Shown: positions 36,389-48,931 of the stretch, piece by piece | Layout of the letters: every line of letters starts with the position of its first letter | How positions within the stretch are numbered: position 1 is the first letter of the stretch | Source: Albidovulum sp. | GTDB taxonomy: Bacteria > Pseudomonadota > Alphaproteobacteria > Rhodobacterales > Rhodobacteraceae | Direction of reading: 5' to 3' | Assembly (NCBI GenBank): GCA_028823855.1 | Contig: JAPPFL010000008.1 | Span: 1-64,000, forward strand | DNA length: 64,000 nt | Position numbers and translations under genes: made by a program | Notes under the pieces: model-generated | Databases searched by the model: none | What the model was told of the DNA's origin: nothing | Seen by the model: the letters and a program-made list of their open reading frames with translations, nothing else

Positions 36389-38236
36389 CTACCTCCGATT
36401 GAACAGCTTTTCGATATCCTTGAGACTAAGCGTGATATAGGTCGGACGCCCATGGTTGCATTGGCCCGAATTCGGAGTTTCTTCCATTTTGCGAAGCAGC
36501 GCATTCATTTCGGCGCCGCTCATCTTTCGGCCCGATCGAACCGAGCCGTGGCAAGCCATCCTGCTCAATATCTCGTTGATGCGCTTTTCTACGACCGAGT
36601 TCGGTCGGCCGTCTTCCAGTTCATCGACGATTTCTTGAACCAGGTCCTTGCAATTGGCTTCTCCGAGAATTGCCGGCACAGCCTGAACCGCGACGGCTCC
36701 GATACCGAAGGGTTCGATCACCAGGCCAAGCGGCTCAAGCGCTTCCGCGGAGTCGAGCAATCGGGATCGTTCCGGCTCGACGAGATCGACGATTTCCGGG
36801 ATTAGCAGCGCTTGGGCCTCGACGGCCCTTTGAGAAAATTGCCGTTTTAGCTCTTCGTAGGTCAATCTTTCGTGAGCGGCGTGCTGATCGACTAGCGCGA
36901 TACCCGTGGTCGTTTGAGCGATGATATAGTTTCCGTGCAGCTGCGCGCGCGCGGCTCCCAAAAACGCGTTCGGCGGAAGACATTCGTCCGGAGCGTCCTG
37001 CGTATCGCCGAAAGGGAAGTCGCCGGGAAGCGAAGGCGGCCGATCCGTGCCGTCGCCGCGGGCCTGCGGCTCTCGAGATTCATAGAGGTGATATCGGTCG
37101 CTGCGGAAATCTAGATCGTTCTTGTAGTTTCCTCCCCGGCGAAATGACCCGGACATTGCGCTGGAAATCGTTGAGGAGGTGCGATGTCCTTCGTTTGCCA
37201 ATGCTCGCCGAATCCCCGAAACGATTAGACTTCTGACCAGCTGCGGATCGCGGAAGCGGACTTCTGTTTTTGCCGGATGTACGTTGACGTCGACCAAATG
37301 CGGCGGACATTCGAGGAAAAGGGCAGCAACGGGAAAGCGGCCCTTGGGCAAAACGTCCATGTAGGCCGCCCGGAGCGCGCCGTGAAGCAGCTTGTCGCGA
37401 ACCGGCCTCTGATTGACAAACAGGTGCTGCTGCGTTGCGGCGCCGCGCGCGAATGTCGGAAGCGAGGAATAGCCGAACAGGCGTATCCCGTCCCGTTGGG
37501 AATCGACGACAACGCTGTTTTCCGTAAAGTCTTTGCCAACGAGTTTCCTAAGCCTTTCGAGAACGGCCGAATTCGGCTCGCCGCTTTCCGCTGTTACCTT
37601 GAATACGGTTCTTGGTTTTCCGCCCGGTGCGATTTCTGACAATGAAAAGGCGATTCTAGGATGGGCCATGGCCAAACTTTTGACCGCCGCAACGATAGCC
37701 TTGGTTTCAGCGCCGTCGGAACGAAGGAACTTTAGCCGTGCCGGCGTAGCATGGAACAAACGCTCTAATTCAACGATGGTTCCGGTCAGAAGCGCCGCGG
37801 GCTTCGCGGGTGAAACCGTTCCGCCGTCCACCTTGATTGAAAAAGCTGAATTCGCCCCTTGTCGCCGCGACGTGACAGTAAGTCGACCAGCGGCGCCCAT
37901 CGAAGGCAATGCCTCGCCGCGAAATCCAAAAGTGTCGATGTCGAGGAGGTCCGAACCGTCTATCTTGGAAGTCGCATGCCTGGCGATTGCGAGCGGCAAC
38001 TCGCTCGGATCTATTCCTATCCCGTTGTCCGCAACCCGGATCAGCGACTTTCCGCCATTCGAAAATTCGATGTCGATCTGCGAAGCTTCGGCATCAATCG
38101 AGTTTTCGACGATTTCCTTGACGGCGGCGGCCGGCCGTTCGATTACCTCCCCCGCCGCTATCCGGTTGACGGAGAATTCGTCCAGAAGCCTGATCGGTCT
38201 TCTTTTGGCGGCCGTAGAACTGCGCGAATTTGCCAT
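36389..38236 (-). CDS. mutL: DNA mismatch repair protein MutL
   Basis: Couples mismatch recognition by MutS to strand incision. 615 residues. N-terminal GHKL ATPase motifs: EIVENSIDAE, DNGIG, GFRGEALPS, then the transducer region to about 330. A linker of about 90 residues rich in S, R and D precedes the C-terminal dimerisation/endonuclease domain with metal motif DQHAAHERLTYE, and ACHGSVRSGRKM, CNHGRPTY. The endonuclease motif predicts a nicking MutL, as in bacteria lacking MutH. Converges with the M16 gene, diverges from fdhA. Confidence 0.95.
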   Translation of the reverse strand: MANSRSSTAAKRRPIRLLDEFSVNRIAAGEVIERPAAAVKEIVENSIDAEASQIDIEFSNGGKSLIRVADNGIGIDPSELPLAIARHATSKIDGSDLLDIDTFGFRGEALPSMGAAGRLTVTSRRQGANSAFSIKVDGGTVSPAKPAALLTGTIVELERLFHATPARLKFLRSDGAETKAIVAAVKSLAMAHPRIAFSLSEIAPGGKPRTVFKVTAESGEPNSAVLERLRKLVGKDFTENSVVVDSQRDGIRLFGYSSLPTFARGAATQQHLFVNQRPVRDKLLHGALRAAYMDVLPKGRFPVAALFLECPPHLVDVNVHPAKTEVRFRDPQLVRSLIVSGIRRALANEGHRTSSTISSAMSGSFRRGGNYKNDLDFRSDRYHLYESREPQARGDGTDRPPSLPGDFPFGDTQDAPDECLPPNAFLGAARAQLHGNYIIAQTTTGIALVDQHAAHERLTYEELKRQFSQRAVEAQALLIPEIVDLVEPERSRLLDSAEALEPLGLVIEPFGIGAVAVQAVPAILGEANCKDLVQEIVDELEDGRPNSVVEKRINEILSRMACHGSVRSGRKMSGAEMNALLRKMEETPNSGQCNHGRPTYITLSLKDIEKLFNRR

Positions 38237-38598
38237 GCGGCGAACTCTACCGAATAAATGCCGGTTTCGCCATATCTTCGGTCGCGCGGACCGAATTTTC
38301 GGCGGGCTTCCGCTGTACGGAAAAATGGTTGCGGATCAAGAATCTCGTCATTCGGCCGGCCCGAGCGGCGCGGCAATCGACGCTGGGCGTAGCGGCCGCA
38401 GAGTCCGGCTCAATATGGAACTTCGGATAGGCATCTGGAGTCAGCGGGAACGAAGCGCTTTTTCAATTCTCTCCAGCTATTTGGCATGGACTGGAGCAGG
38501 CGACATTGCTACACTCGTTCGTCTAGGATTTCTTGCGCACGGCTGCTCCGCCAAAGGACCGCTTTCGCCGCGTCGGCTAGAAGAATGAGGGGTTTGAA
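38237..38598. other. Divergent intergenic region mutL / fdhA
   Basis: 362 bp expected to contain both promoters. No gene or clear operator was recognised. Confidence 0.4.
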
Positions 38599-41379
<2,781 letters not shown>

Positions 41380-41432
41380 TAAATTGCAGTCGCAAGGAAC
41401 GGTCTGGAGCGCGGGAATTTGGAAGATGCGCA

Positions 41433-43418
41433 ATGGCAGGAGCGCAAAAGCGATCGAAATTGGCAACCTCAATGGCGCATGATCTGCTGACTATTCCGGA
41501 ACTGCTCTCGCGAAACGCGGTCGAATTCGGCAACGCGCCCGCCAACCGGGAAAAGGAATTCGGCATTTGGCAAAGCTGGACGTGGAGCGAGGTAAAGCGG
41601 GAAACGGAAGACCTGGCTCTTGGCTTCCTTGCGCTGGGCGTCGAAGAAGGCGACCATATTGCCGTAATCGGTCGCAATAGACCGCACTTGTACTGGTCGA
41701 TGCTGGCGGCGCAAATGATCGGGGCGATCCCGGTTCCGCTTTACCAGGATGCCGTTGCCTTCGAAATGGCCTACGCGCTGGACCATTGCGGCGCACGCTA
41801 CGTCGTAGCAGGCGATCAGGAGCAGGTGGACAAGGTTCTGGAACTGAAGGAATCTCTGCCGTCGCTGCGCCATATTGCCTACCTCGACCCTCGAGGCATG
41901 CGAAAATACGACCATTCGAAAATCGCGGATCTGCGAGAAGTCCAGAAGCGGGGGCGTGCCGAAAGCGAGAAATTTGGTCCGGAATTGGCGCGCAGGAGGG
42001 ATCGTATCAAGAGCGATACGACCTGCGTTATGCTATACACATCGGGTACGACCGGGCGGCCGAAAGGCGTCGTGCTGTCGCACGGGAATATTTTGGAGGC
42101 TTCTCGTTCGTCCTCGGAATTCGATTCGCTCCGGCAAACCGATTCCGTGCTCGCGTATTTGCCAATGGCGTGGGTCGGGGATTTCATATTCTCGATCGGC
42201 CAAGCCTACTGGTGCGGCTTTTGCGTCAATTGCCCCGAATCCGCGGATACGATGATGACGGATTTGAAGGAGATTGGTCCGACCTATTTTTTCGCGCCGC
42301 CGAGGATCTTTGAATCTATCCTGACGTCCGTCATGATCAGAATGGAGGATGCGAGCGCAATCAAGCGCCGAATGTTCAAGTTTTTCATGGACCATGCAGC
42401 CGAATACGGCCCGGCGCTGCTTTCGGGCGAACGGCTTTCGGCAAGGAACCGGCTTCTATACTGGCTCGGCGATCTTTGCGTATACGGCCCGCTTCGCAAT
42501 GTTCTGGGATTTACGAACATACGAGTCGGCTATACGGCGGGCGAAGCGATCGGGCCGGAGATATTCGATTTCTACCGTTCGCTCGGCATTAATCTCAAGC
42601 AGCTCTACGGGCAGACCGAAGCGTCGGTATTCATTACGCAGCAGCCCGACGGCGAAGTGTATTCGGAAACCGTCGGCGTGCCGAGCCCCGGCGTCGAATT
42701 GCGAATAGACGACAAAGGCGAAGTCTTCTTCAGATCGCCCGGAACATTCGAAAAGTACTACAAAAACCCTGAATCGACCGCCGCCGCGAAGGATGCCGAA
42801 GGCTGGGTCGCAACCGGGGATGCCGGATACATTGAATCCGAGACAGGCCACCTGCGAATAATCGACCGGGCGAAAGATGTCGGAAAAACGGCGAGCGGAA
42901 GTTTGTTCGCGCCGAAATACGTGGAAAACAAGTTGAAGTTCTTTCCCAACATTCTGGAAGCCGTCGTTTTCGGAAACGGCCGCCCGTTTTGCACCGCGGT
43001 CGTGAACATCGATCTCGCCGCGGTCGGCAATTGGGCCGAGCGCAACAATATCGCCTTCGCATCCTACCAGGATCTCGCGCAGAATCCCCAAGTTTACGAC
43101 ATGATACATGCTAATGTGGCCAGCGTTAACGAAAGCCTCTCAGAGGATGAAAAGCTGGCGGGCTGCGCGATCAAGAGATTCGTAATTCTGCACAAGGAGC
43201 TTGATGCCGACGATGGCGAATTGACTCGAACCAGAAAAGTCAGGCGAGGAGCCATCGAAGAGAAGTATTCGGAAATCGTCGACGCGTTCTACGGCGGCCG
43301 GGACAAGGTTTATCTCGAAACCGAGGTTGCGTACGAGGATGGCCGCAAGGGAAGCATCGCCGCGACTCTGAATATCCGCGACGTGAAGTCGACGGAAGCG
43401 CTGGCGAATGCCGCGTGA
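41433..43418 (+). CDS. AMP-dependent acyl-CoA synthetase (long-chain type)
   Basis: Adenylates a carboxylic acid and transfers it to CoA. 661 residues. The A3 signature YTSGTTGRPKGVVLSHGN, the GQTEAS motif, the WVATGDAGY stretch and the hinge DRAKDV are present; the family is FAA1-like (long-chain or aryl acids). It is the first gene of a compact operon with LivG (43 bp), LivH (11 bp), LivM (3 bp), a binding protein, LivF, a DUF6958-like protein and a PaaK-like ligase. Such a cluster is taken up as importer plus activation; substrate may be an aromatic or branched acid. ATG 41475 is an alternative start. Confidence 0.9.
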   Translation: MAGAQKRSKLATSMAHDLLTIPELLSRNAVEFGNAPANREKEFGIWQSWTWSEVKRETEDLALGFLALGVEEGDHIAVIGRNRPHLYWSMLAAQMIGAIPVPLYQDAVAFEMAYALDHCGARYVVAGDQEQVDKVLELKESLPSLRHIAYLDPRGMRKYDHSKIADLREVQKRGRAESEKFGPELARRRDRIKSDTTCVMLYTSGTTGRPKGVVLSHGNILEASRSSSEFDSLRQTDSVLAYLPMAWVGDFIFSIGQAYWCGFCVNCPESADTMMTDLKEIGPTYFFAPPRIFESILTSVMIRMEDASAIKRRMFKFFMDHAAEYGPALLSGERLSARNRLLYWLGDLCVYGPLRNVLGFTNIRVGYTAGEAIGPEIFDFYRSLGINLKQLYGQTEASVFITQQPDGEVYSETVGVPSPGVELRIDDKGEVFFRSPGTFEKYYKNPESTAAAKDAEGWVATGDAGYIESETGHLRIIDRAKDVGKTASGSLFAPKYVENKLKFFPNILEAVVFGNGRPFCTAVVNIDLAAVGNWAERNNIAFASYQDLAQNPQVYDMIHANVASVNESLSEDEKLAGCAIKRFVILHKELDADDGELTRTRKVRRGAIEEKYSEIVDAFYGGRDKVYLETEVAYEDGRKGSIAATLNIRDVKSTEALANAA

Positions 43419-43461
43419 AGGCCCGAGCGAATAGTAGGAAAGCGGGAGCGGGGCGCGTCGA

Positions 43462-44274
43462 ATGAGCGATAAGGCGAACAGCGAAGCGAAACCGAAAAAC
43501 GGATCGGGCGAAATCTTGATGGAACTCAAGGGAATATCGCTGCGATTCGGAGGCGTTCTCGCCATTTCGGACGTGTCGTTTGACATCAAGGAAGGCGAAA
43601 TCAGGGCGATAATCGGCCCGAACGGCGCCGGCAAGTCCTCGATGCTCAATGTCATTTCGGGTTTCTATCATCCGCAGGAGGGAGAAATCTGGTTTCGCGG
43701 CGAAAGGCGTCCGTCGATGCGCCCTCACCGCGTCGCCGCGCAGGGCATCGCGCGAACTTTTCAGAACATCGCTCTTTTCAAGAGGATGACTACTTTGGAC
43801 AACATCATGACGGGAAGGATGACGCTCATGAAGTCTTCTTTCGCGGCTCAGGCCCTGTGGTGGGGACCGGCGGAGCGCGAGGAAACCGAGCATCGCGAAA
43901 AAGCGGAAAGAATCATCGATTTTCTCGGCATACAGGCGATCAGAAAAATTCCGGTCGGTACGCTTCCGTACGGGCTGCAAAAGCGCGTGGAGCTGGGCCG
44001 GGCGCTGGCGGCGGAACCAAAGCTACTTCTTCTCGATGAGCCCATGGCCGGCATGAATGTCGAGGAAAAGGAGGACATGAGCCGGTTTATACTAGACGTA
44101 AATGACGAATTCGGAACGACGATAGCTCTCATCGAGCATGATATGGGAGTCGTTATGGACATCTCGGACAGAATCGTCGTGATGGACTACGGAAAAAAAA
44201 TCGGGGACGGCAGACCGGCCGAAATCCGCAACAACCAGCACGTCATCGATGCCTATCTTGGCGTGGCGCACTAA
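43462..44274 (+). CDS. livG: Branched-chain-type ABC transporter ATPase (LivG)
   Basis: 270 residues, HAAT-family ATP-binding subunit. Walker A GPNGAGKSSML, a Q-loop near IARTFQNIALF, signature LPYGLQKRVELGRAL (LSGGQ-equivalent variant LPYGLQ), Walker B LLLLDEPMAGM and H-loop IEHDMGVVMDI. The LPYGLQK form is typical of LivG-like ATPases that sit with acyl-CoA ligases. The C-terminal extension GDGRPAEIRNNQHVIDAYLG is the usual LivG end. Cytoplasmic side of the inner membrane, partner of LivF at the other end of the operon. Confidence 0.93.
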   Translation: MSDKANSEAKPKNGSGEILMELKGISLRFGGVLAISDVSFDIKEGEIRAIIGPNGAGKSSMLNVISGFYHPQEGEIWFRGERRPSMRPHRVAAQGIARTFQNIALFKRMTTLDNIMTGRMTLMKSSFAAQALWWGPAEREETEHREKAERIIDFLGIQAIRKIPVGTLPYGLQKRVELGRALAAEPKLLLLDEPMAGMNVEEKEDMSRFILDVNDEFGTTIALIEHDMGVVMDISDRIVVMDYGKKIGDGRPAEIRNNQHVIDAYLGVAH

Positions 44275-44285
44275 GGAGCCGGACG

Positions 44286-45272
44286 GTGGTCGAACAGCTG
44301 CTCTATGCAATTGAAGTTTCCCTAAACGGGCTGATGACGGGCATCCTGTATTCGCTCGTTGCCCTGGGCTTCGTTCTGATTTTCAAAGCGTCCGGCGTAT
44401 TCAACTATGCGCAGGGAATCATGGTGCTATTCGCCGCCCTGACGCTCGTCGGGCTGCAGGCGGGACAAGTTCCGTTCGCTCACTTGATCAATGCCGTTTT
44501 CGGCACCCGCATCTACAGCTTCGGCTGGAATTTGCCGGCAATCGCTGCGATCGCGCTATCCGCGATGGTCATGGTCGTTCTAGCAATGGCCGTGGAAAAA
44601 TTCATCCTCAAGTTCCTGGTGCACCAGGAGCCGGTGATATTGTTCATGGCTACGATCGGACTCGCGTACTTCTTGGAAGGTTTCGGCGAATTGATGTGGG
44701 GAGGAGAAATCAAGCCCTTAGACTTACCGCTGCCGGTAGGAATTTCCGACACCATCGAAAGCGCAACTTTCGAACGGTTCGGCTACGGATTCTTTATCGA
44801 CAAGCTCGATATAGCCGCCGCATGCGTAGCGGCGGTTCTGGTGCTGTCGCTGGTCCTGTTTTTCCAGTACTCGAAAATTGGGCGCGCCTTGCGGGCCGTT
44901 GCCGACGATCATCAGGCCGCGCTCTCCGTCGGAATTTCTCTTCGCTACATCTGGGTCGTGATATGGTCGATCGCCGGGATCGTCGGACTTGCGGCCGGGA
45001 TCATGTGGGGCGCGAAATCCGGCGTTCAGTTCTCTCTTTCGCTTATTGCTCTCAAAGCCCTGCCCGTGTTGATGCTCGGAGGATTCACGTCGATACCCGG
45101 TGCGATTCTCGGCGGAATTATTATCGGCGTCGGCGAAAAGCTGTTCGATTTCTTCATGAATCCCATTATCGGCGGCGCAACCGAGAATTGGTTCGCCTAT
45201 ATGCTCGCGCTGATTTTCCTGGTTTTTCGGCCGCAGGGCTTGTTCGGCGAGAGAATCATCGAGAGGGTCTGA
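44286..45272 (+). CDS. livH: Branched-chain-type ABC permease (LivH)
   Basis: 328 residues with GTG start and AAGGAG. Eight hydrophobic segments can be traced, starting with GLMTGILYSLVALGFVLIF and ending WFAYMLALIFLVFRPQGLFG. The EAA-like loop is RALRAVADDHQAALSVGIS. The final RPQGLFGE motif is the classical LivH end. Forms the heterodimeric pore with LivM, three bases downstream. Confidence 0.92.
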   Translation: MVEQLLYAIEVSLNGLMTGILYSLVALGFVLIFKASGVFNYAQGIMVLFAALTLVGLQAGQVPFAHLINAVFGTRIYSFGWNLPAIAAIALSAMVMVVLAMAVEKFILKFLVHQEPVILFMATIGLAYFLEGFGELMWGGEIKPLDLPLPVGISDTIESATFERFGYGFFIDKLDIAAACVAAVLVLSLVLFFQYSKIGRALRAVADDHQAALSVGISLRYIWVVIWSIAGIVGLAAGIMWGAKSGVQFSLSLIALKALPVLMLGGFTSIPGAILGGIIIGVGEKLFDFFMNPIIGGATENWFAYMLALIFLVFRPQGLFGERIIERV

Positions 45273-45275
45273 TCC

Positions 45276-46352
45276 ATGCTTTATAGAGAAGCCGGGGAGT
45301 TTCGAACGAGCTACCCGGACGATAGCCAGACTTTTCCGATCGCATTCGACAAGTTTCGGTATTACGCGATTCTCGCGGTTCTTTTCGTCGGCGTGCCGTT
45401 TATCGTAAACGACTACTGGGCGAACGCGGTTTTAGTCCCGGTCCTCGTTTGGTCGATTGCGGCTCTGGGACTGAATATTCTTACCGGGTATTGCGGCCAG
45501 ATTTCGCTGGGTACTGGCGGATTCATGGCGGTCGGCGCGTACAGCTGCTACAAGCTGATGACCGCTTTTCCCGATTTGAACGTCGTGTTTTGCATATTTC
45601 TTTCAGGTTTCGTTACGGCATTGGTCGGCATCGTTTTCGGCGTTCCGTCTTTGCGCATAAAGGGATTCTATCTGGCGGTTGCGACGCTGGCGGCACAGTT
45701 TTTCCTTGTCTGGCTGTTCAACGGCGTTCCCTGGTTCTACAATTATTCGGCATCCGGACAAATCACGGTGCCGGAACGAACCGTTTTCGGAATTGCCGTA
45801 ACCGGGCCCTATACCGAGCCTTGGGCAAAGTACTTGATTTGCATGTTCTTCGTATTCGTGCTCGCCTGGCTGGCCAGAAACTTGACCCGAAGTTCCGTGG
45901 GACGGAGCTGGATGGCGATCCGGGATATGGATATCGCCGCCGAGATTATCGGCGTGAATCCGCTGAAGGCCAAGTTGCAGGCATTCGCCGTTTCATCCTT
46001 TTTCGTCGGAATCTCGGGCGCGCTATTTTTCAGCGTTTACCTGGGAGCGGTGGAGGCGTCGGAAGCGTTCGGGATCAATCAATCGTTTCTCGTGCTTTTC
46101 ATGGTAATCATCGGCGGGCTTGGATCGATTTTCGGATCGTTCGCGGGAGCCGCCTTTATCGTCCTGCTACCGGTCCTGCTAAAGAATCTTCTTGTCGGAA
46201 GACTATCTTGGCCGACAGATATAGCGACGAATTCCGAATTCATCATAGTCGGGGCCTTGATCATATTCTTTCTCATCGTCGAGCCGCACGGGCTTGCTCA
46301 TCTTGCCAGGCTATTCAAGGAAAAGCTTCGTCTGTGGCCGTTTCCGCACTGA
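45276..46352 (+). CDS. livM: Branched-chain-type ABC permease (LivM)
   Basis: 358 residues, about nine membrane segments. Typical LivM motifs: LNILTGYCGQISLGTGGFMAVGAY (residues about 68-90), the EAA-like loop RSWMAIRDMDIAAEIIGVN, and VIIGGLGSIFGSFAGAAF; ends with VEPHGLAHL. It has a 30-residue soluble lead before the first helix. Pairs with LivH; both read in the same operon with a 3 bp gap. Confidence 0.92.
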   Translation: MLYREAGEFRTSYPDDSQTFPIAFDKFRYYAILAVLFVGVPFIVNDYWANAVLVPVLVWSIAALGLNILTGYCGQISLGTGGFMAVGAYSCYKLMTAFPDLNVVFCIFLSGFVTALVGIVFGVPSLRIKGFYLAVATLAAQFFLVWLFNGVPWFYNYSASGQITVPERTVFGIAVTGPYTEPWAKYLICMFFVFVLAWLARNLTRSSVGRSWMAIRDMDIAAEIIGVNPLKAKLQAFAVSSFFVGISGALFFSVYLGAVEASEAFGINQSFLVLFMVIIGGLGSIFGSFAGAAFIVLLPVLLKNLLVGRLSWPTDIATNSEFIIVGALIIFFLIVEPHGLAHLARLFKEKLRLWPFPH

Positions 46353-46424
46353 CGAAATTCTGCTAGATTAACGACGGCATCAAGGATATCTTGCGAAACA
46401 CCAATACCAGCGGAGGTAATTGAC

Positions 46425-47711
46425 ATGAAACTGAATGTAACCGTGGCGGCGCTGATTTGCTCGCTGGCGGCACCAGTCGCGCACGCAGACCTTGTTATTC
46501 CTTGGCTGAGCTACCGAACCGGACCGTTTTCGCCCAGCGGAATCCCTGCGGGAGATGGCTTTCATGACTACTTTTCATTGCTAAATGAGCGAGACGGCGG
46601 AATCGGAGGGGTGCCGATCAACGTCATTGATTGCGAAACCGCGTACAATACTCAAAAGGGCGTTGAATGCTACGAGTCGACCAAGGGCCAGGGAAGCCTC
46701 CTATATCAGCCGTTGTCGACCGGCATAACCTACCAGCTTATCCCGAAAGGAACGGCCGAAGGCATTCCGATCTTTTCCATGGGCTACGGGAGAACCGCCG
46801 CCGCCGACGGCAGGTACTTCCCGTGGGTTTTCAATTTCCCGGCCCATTACTGGGACGGCGCATCCATTGCGATCAAGCACATTCTCGATCTCAATGGAGG
46901 CGACATAGCGGGCAAGAAAATTACTCTGGTCCATCTCAATGCCGCCTACGGCAGGGAACCGATTCCGACTCTTCAGGCGCTCGCCGAAGTCCACGGATTC
47001 GAAGTGGACTTTGTTCCGATCGATTTCGCTTCAAGTCAGGAGCAAAAATCCCAGTGGCTCGATATTCGCAGAAAGAAGCCGGACTATATCTTGATGTGGG
47101 GCTGGGGAATCATGAATGCGGTAGCGATTCAGGAGGCAGCCAACATTCGGTATCCGATGGAAAATTTCATCGGAATCTGGTGGTCAGGTTCGGAAAACGA
47201 CGTTCTTCCGGCAGGCGAAAGAGCTCATGGCTACAAGGCTTTGGCTTTGCATCGTCCCGGCAAGGGTGCGCCAATTTTTGACGATTTGCAAGAATACGTG
47301 TTCGACAAGGGTCTTGCGGCGGGCACGGGCGAGCATGCGGGCACGGTTCTATACAACCGAGGAGCATACGGTGCCATGCTAACCGCCGAAGCTATCAAGA
47401 CGGCGCAGGAAATTCACGGCGTTGCAGAAATCACTCCTGCGATGATGCGCGACGGTCTCGAAAATCTGGTAATGACAGAAGAAAAAATGGCAGCCAACGG
47501 ATTTCCAAATTTCGGTCCTTCATTCGCCGTAAGCTGCGAGAATCATGGCGGAGGCGGCGAAGCGTGGATTCAGCAATGGGACGCCCATGCAACGGAATGG
47601 AAATTGATAACTGACCTCATTCAATCGGATAAGGAGTTGATCAACAGGCTCGTCCGGGAGGATGCGGAAAAATATGCTGCGGAAAACAATATAGAACCGC
47701 GCGACTGCTAG
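46425..47711 (+). CDS. Periplasmic substrate-binding protein of the Liv-type transporter
   Basis: 428 residues with a clear Sec signal (MKLNVTVAALICSLAAPVAHA, cut before DLVI). Peripla_BP_6 fold: SGIPAGDGFHDYFSLLNERD, GGIGGVPINVIDCETAYNTQ and MMWG-type later blocks; it lies within the subgroup linked to acyl-CoA ligase operons rather than leucine binding itself. Large (428, against about 370 for LivJ), typical of this subgroup. Strong GGAGGT site. It determines the substrate, which I cannot name. Confidence 0.9.
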   Translation: MKLNVTVAALICSLAAPVAHADLVIPWLSYRTGPFSPSGIPAGDGFHDYFSLLNERDGGIGGVPINVIDCETAYNTQKGVECYESTKGQGSLLYQPLSTGITYQLIPKGTAEGIPIFSMGYGRTAAADGRYFPWVFNFPAHYWDGASIAIKHILDLNGGDIAGKKITLVHLNAAYGREPIPTLQALAEVHGFEVDFVPIDFASSQEQKSQWLDIRRKKPDYILMWGWGIMNAVAIQEAANIRYPMENFIGIWWSGSENDVLPAGERAHGYKALALHRPGKGAPIFDDLQEYVFDKGLAAGTGEHAGTVLYNRGAYGAMLTAEAIKTAQEIHGVAEITPAMMRDGLENLVMTEEKMAANGFPNFGPSFAVSCENHGGGGEAWIQQWDAHATEWKLITDLIQSDKELINRLVREDAEKYAAENNIEPRDC

Positions 47712-47773
47712 CTTCTTTGAATCGCGGCCCTTCCGAGCGCGGGAGGGCCGTCGCTCCGGAGCAAATTCGATCA

Positions 47774-48613
47774 ATGCAAGGCACCCTTTCGGCCGAAAGA
47801 GAGCGCAGCCGGGATGCGCTGCTTAGCGTCAATAATATCGAAGTTATCTACAATCACGTAATTCTCGTTCTTAAGGGCGTTAGTCTTGAAGTGCCGGAAG
47901 GCGGCATCGTCGCGCTGCTGGGCGGCAATGGCGCGGGGAAGACGACGACGCTCAAGGCGATTTCAAACTTGTTGAGGTCCGAGCGAGGCGAGGTCACAAA
48001 GGGATCGATCACCTACGGCGGCGAACCGGTTCAGAATCTCGATCCCTCGGCACTTGTCCGCAGGGGCGTGATTCAAGTCATGGAAGGCAGGAATTGCTTT
48101 GAGCACCTGACGATAGAAGAGAACCTGCTCGTCGGAGCGTTTACAAGGCGAGACGGGGCATCGAACGTTTCGCAAGACCTCGATCTGGTTTATAGCTATT
48201 TTCCCCGGCTGAAGGATCGCCGGAAGTCGCAGGCTGGCTATACATCTGGCGGCGAACAGCAATTGTGCGTCCTCGGCCGAGCGCTAATGTCGCGGCCGAA
48301 AATGATTTTGCTTGACGAGCCTTCGATGGGGCTTGCACCGCAGCTTGTCGAAGAATTTTTCCTGATAGTGAAGAATTTGAACGAAAAGGAAGGAGTATCG
48401 TTTCTTCTGGCCGAGCAAAACACGAACATTGCGCTCCGCTTCGCCCAATACGGATACATCCTTGAATCCGGTCGCGTCGTTCTCGACGGCTCCGCATCGG
48501 AACTGAGGGAGAATCCGGATGTCCGCGAGTTCTATCTAGGCATGTCGGAATCCGGTCGCAAATCGTTTCGCGACGTCAGAAGCTATCGCAGGAGGAAAAG
48601 GTGGCTAAGCTAG
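47774..48613 (+). CDS. livF: Branched-chain-type ABC transporter ATPase (LivF)
   Basis: 279 residues from ATG 47774; a longer frame with a TTG at 47717 adds a polar tail. Walker A LGGNGAGKTTTLKAIS, Q-loop/LivF-typical QVMEGRNCFEHLTIEENLL, signature YTSGGEQQLCVLGRALM, Walker B MILLDEPSMGLAPQLVEE, H-loop LAEQNTNIA. The C-terminal VLDGSASELRENPDVREFYLG is the usual end. Its 3' end overlaps the next gene by 13 bp. Confidence 0.93.
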   Translation: MQGTLSAERERSRDALLSVNNIEVIYNHVILVLKGVSLEVPEGGIVALLGGNGAGKTTTLKAISNLLRSERGEVTKGSITYGGEPVQNLDPSALVRRGVIQVMEGRNCFEHLTIEENLLVGAFTRRDGASNVSQDLDLVYSYFPRLKDRRKSQAGYTSGGEQQLCVLGRALMSRPKMILLDEPSMGLAPQLVEEFFLIVKNLNEKEGVSFLLAEQNTNIALRFAQYGYILESGRVVLDGSASELRENPDVREFYLGMSESGRKSFRDVRSYRRRKRWLS

Positions 48614-48921
48614 CGGCGGAAGAACGCGTCGCTTGCCGAACGCCGAATCCCGCGCGCCCGGGCGTTACGCGAATCCCCGTGTGGAAATTCGACCTCGTCC
48701 GGAACGCGATATTGGAAATCCTTCGCGAAAAAGATGTGAGGTTTTCCGAATTGACGGACCTCGTTCGCAGTCGGCTCAAGTCCTCCGACCTGGGAAGGAT
48801 CGGGTCTCTCGGCTGGCATGTCGCTACAGTGAAACTTGAAATGGAAGTCCGAGGGGATATTTATCGGCATCCGGATGCCAAGCCGCAGGTGCTTTCACTA
48901 GGAGGCAAGGACGATCCGTAA
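48601..48921 (+). CDS. DUF6958-like small protein
   Basis: 106 residues from GTG 48601 behind a strong AGGAGGAAAAG site inside the end of livF. The core WKFDLVRNAILEILREKD, SELTDLVRSRLK, GSLGWHVATVKLEMEVRGD matches a small winged-helix-like family (DUF6958) whose role is unknown. No signal or membrane segment. Its location between the transporter and the PaaK-like ligase suggests a regulator or accessory factor of the operon. Family assignment is from pattern memory, so moderately sure. Confidence 0.65.
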   Translation: MAKLAAEERVACRTPNPARPGVTRIPVWKFDLVRNAILEILREKDVRFSELTDLVRSRLKSSDLGRIGSLGWHVATVKLEMEVRGDIYRHPDAKPQVLSLGGKDDP

Positions 48922-48931
48922 TTTCGACGAG

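Noticed and set aside
42456..43109. 217-residue minus frame inside the acyl-CoA synthetase gene
   Set aside because: Antisense shadow, no recognisable motifs.
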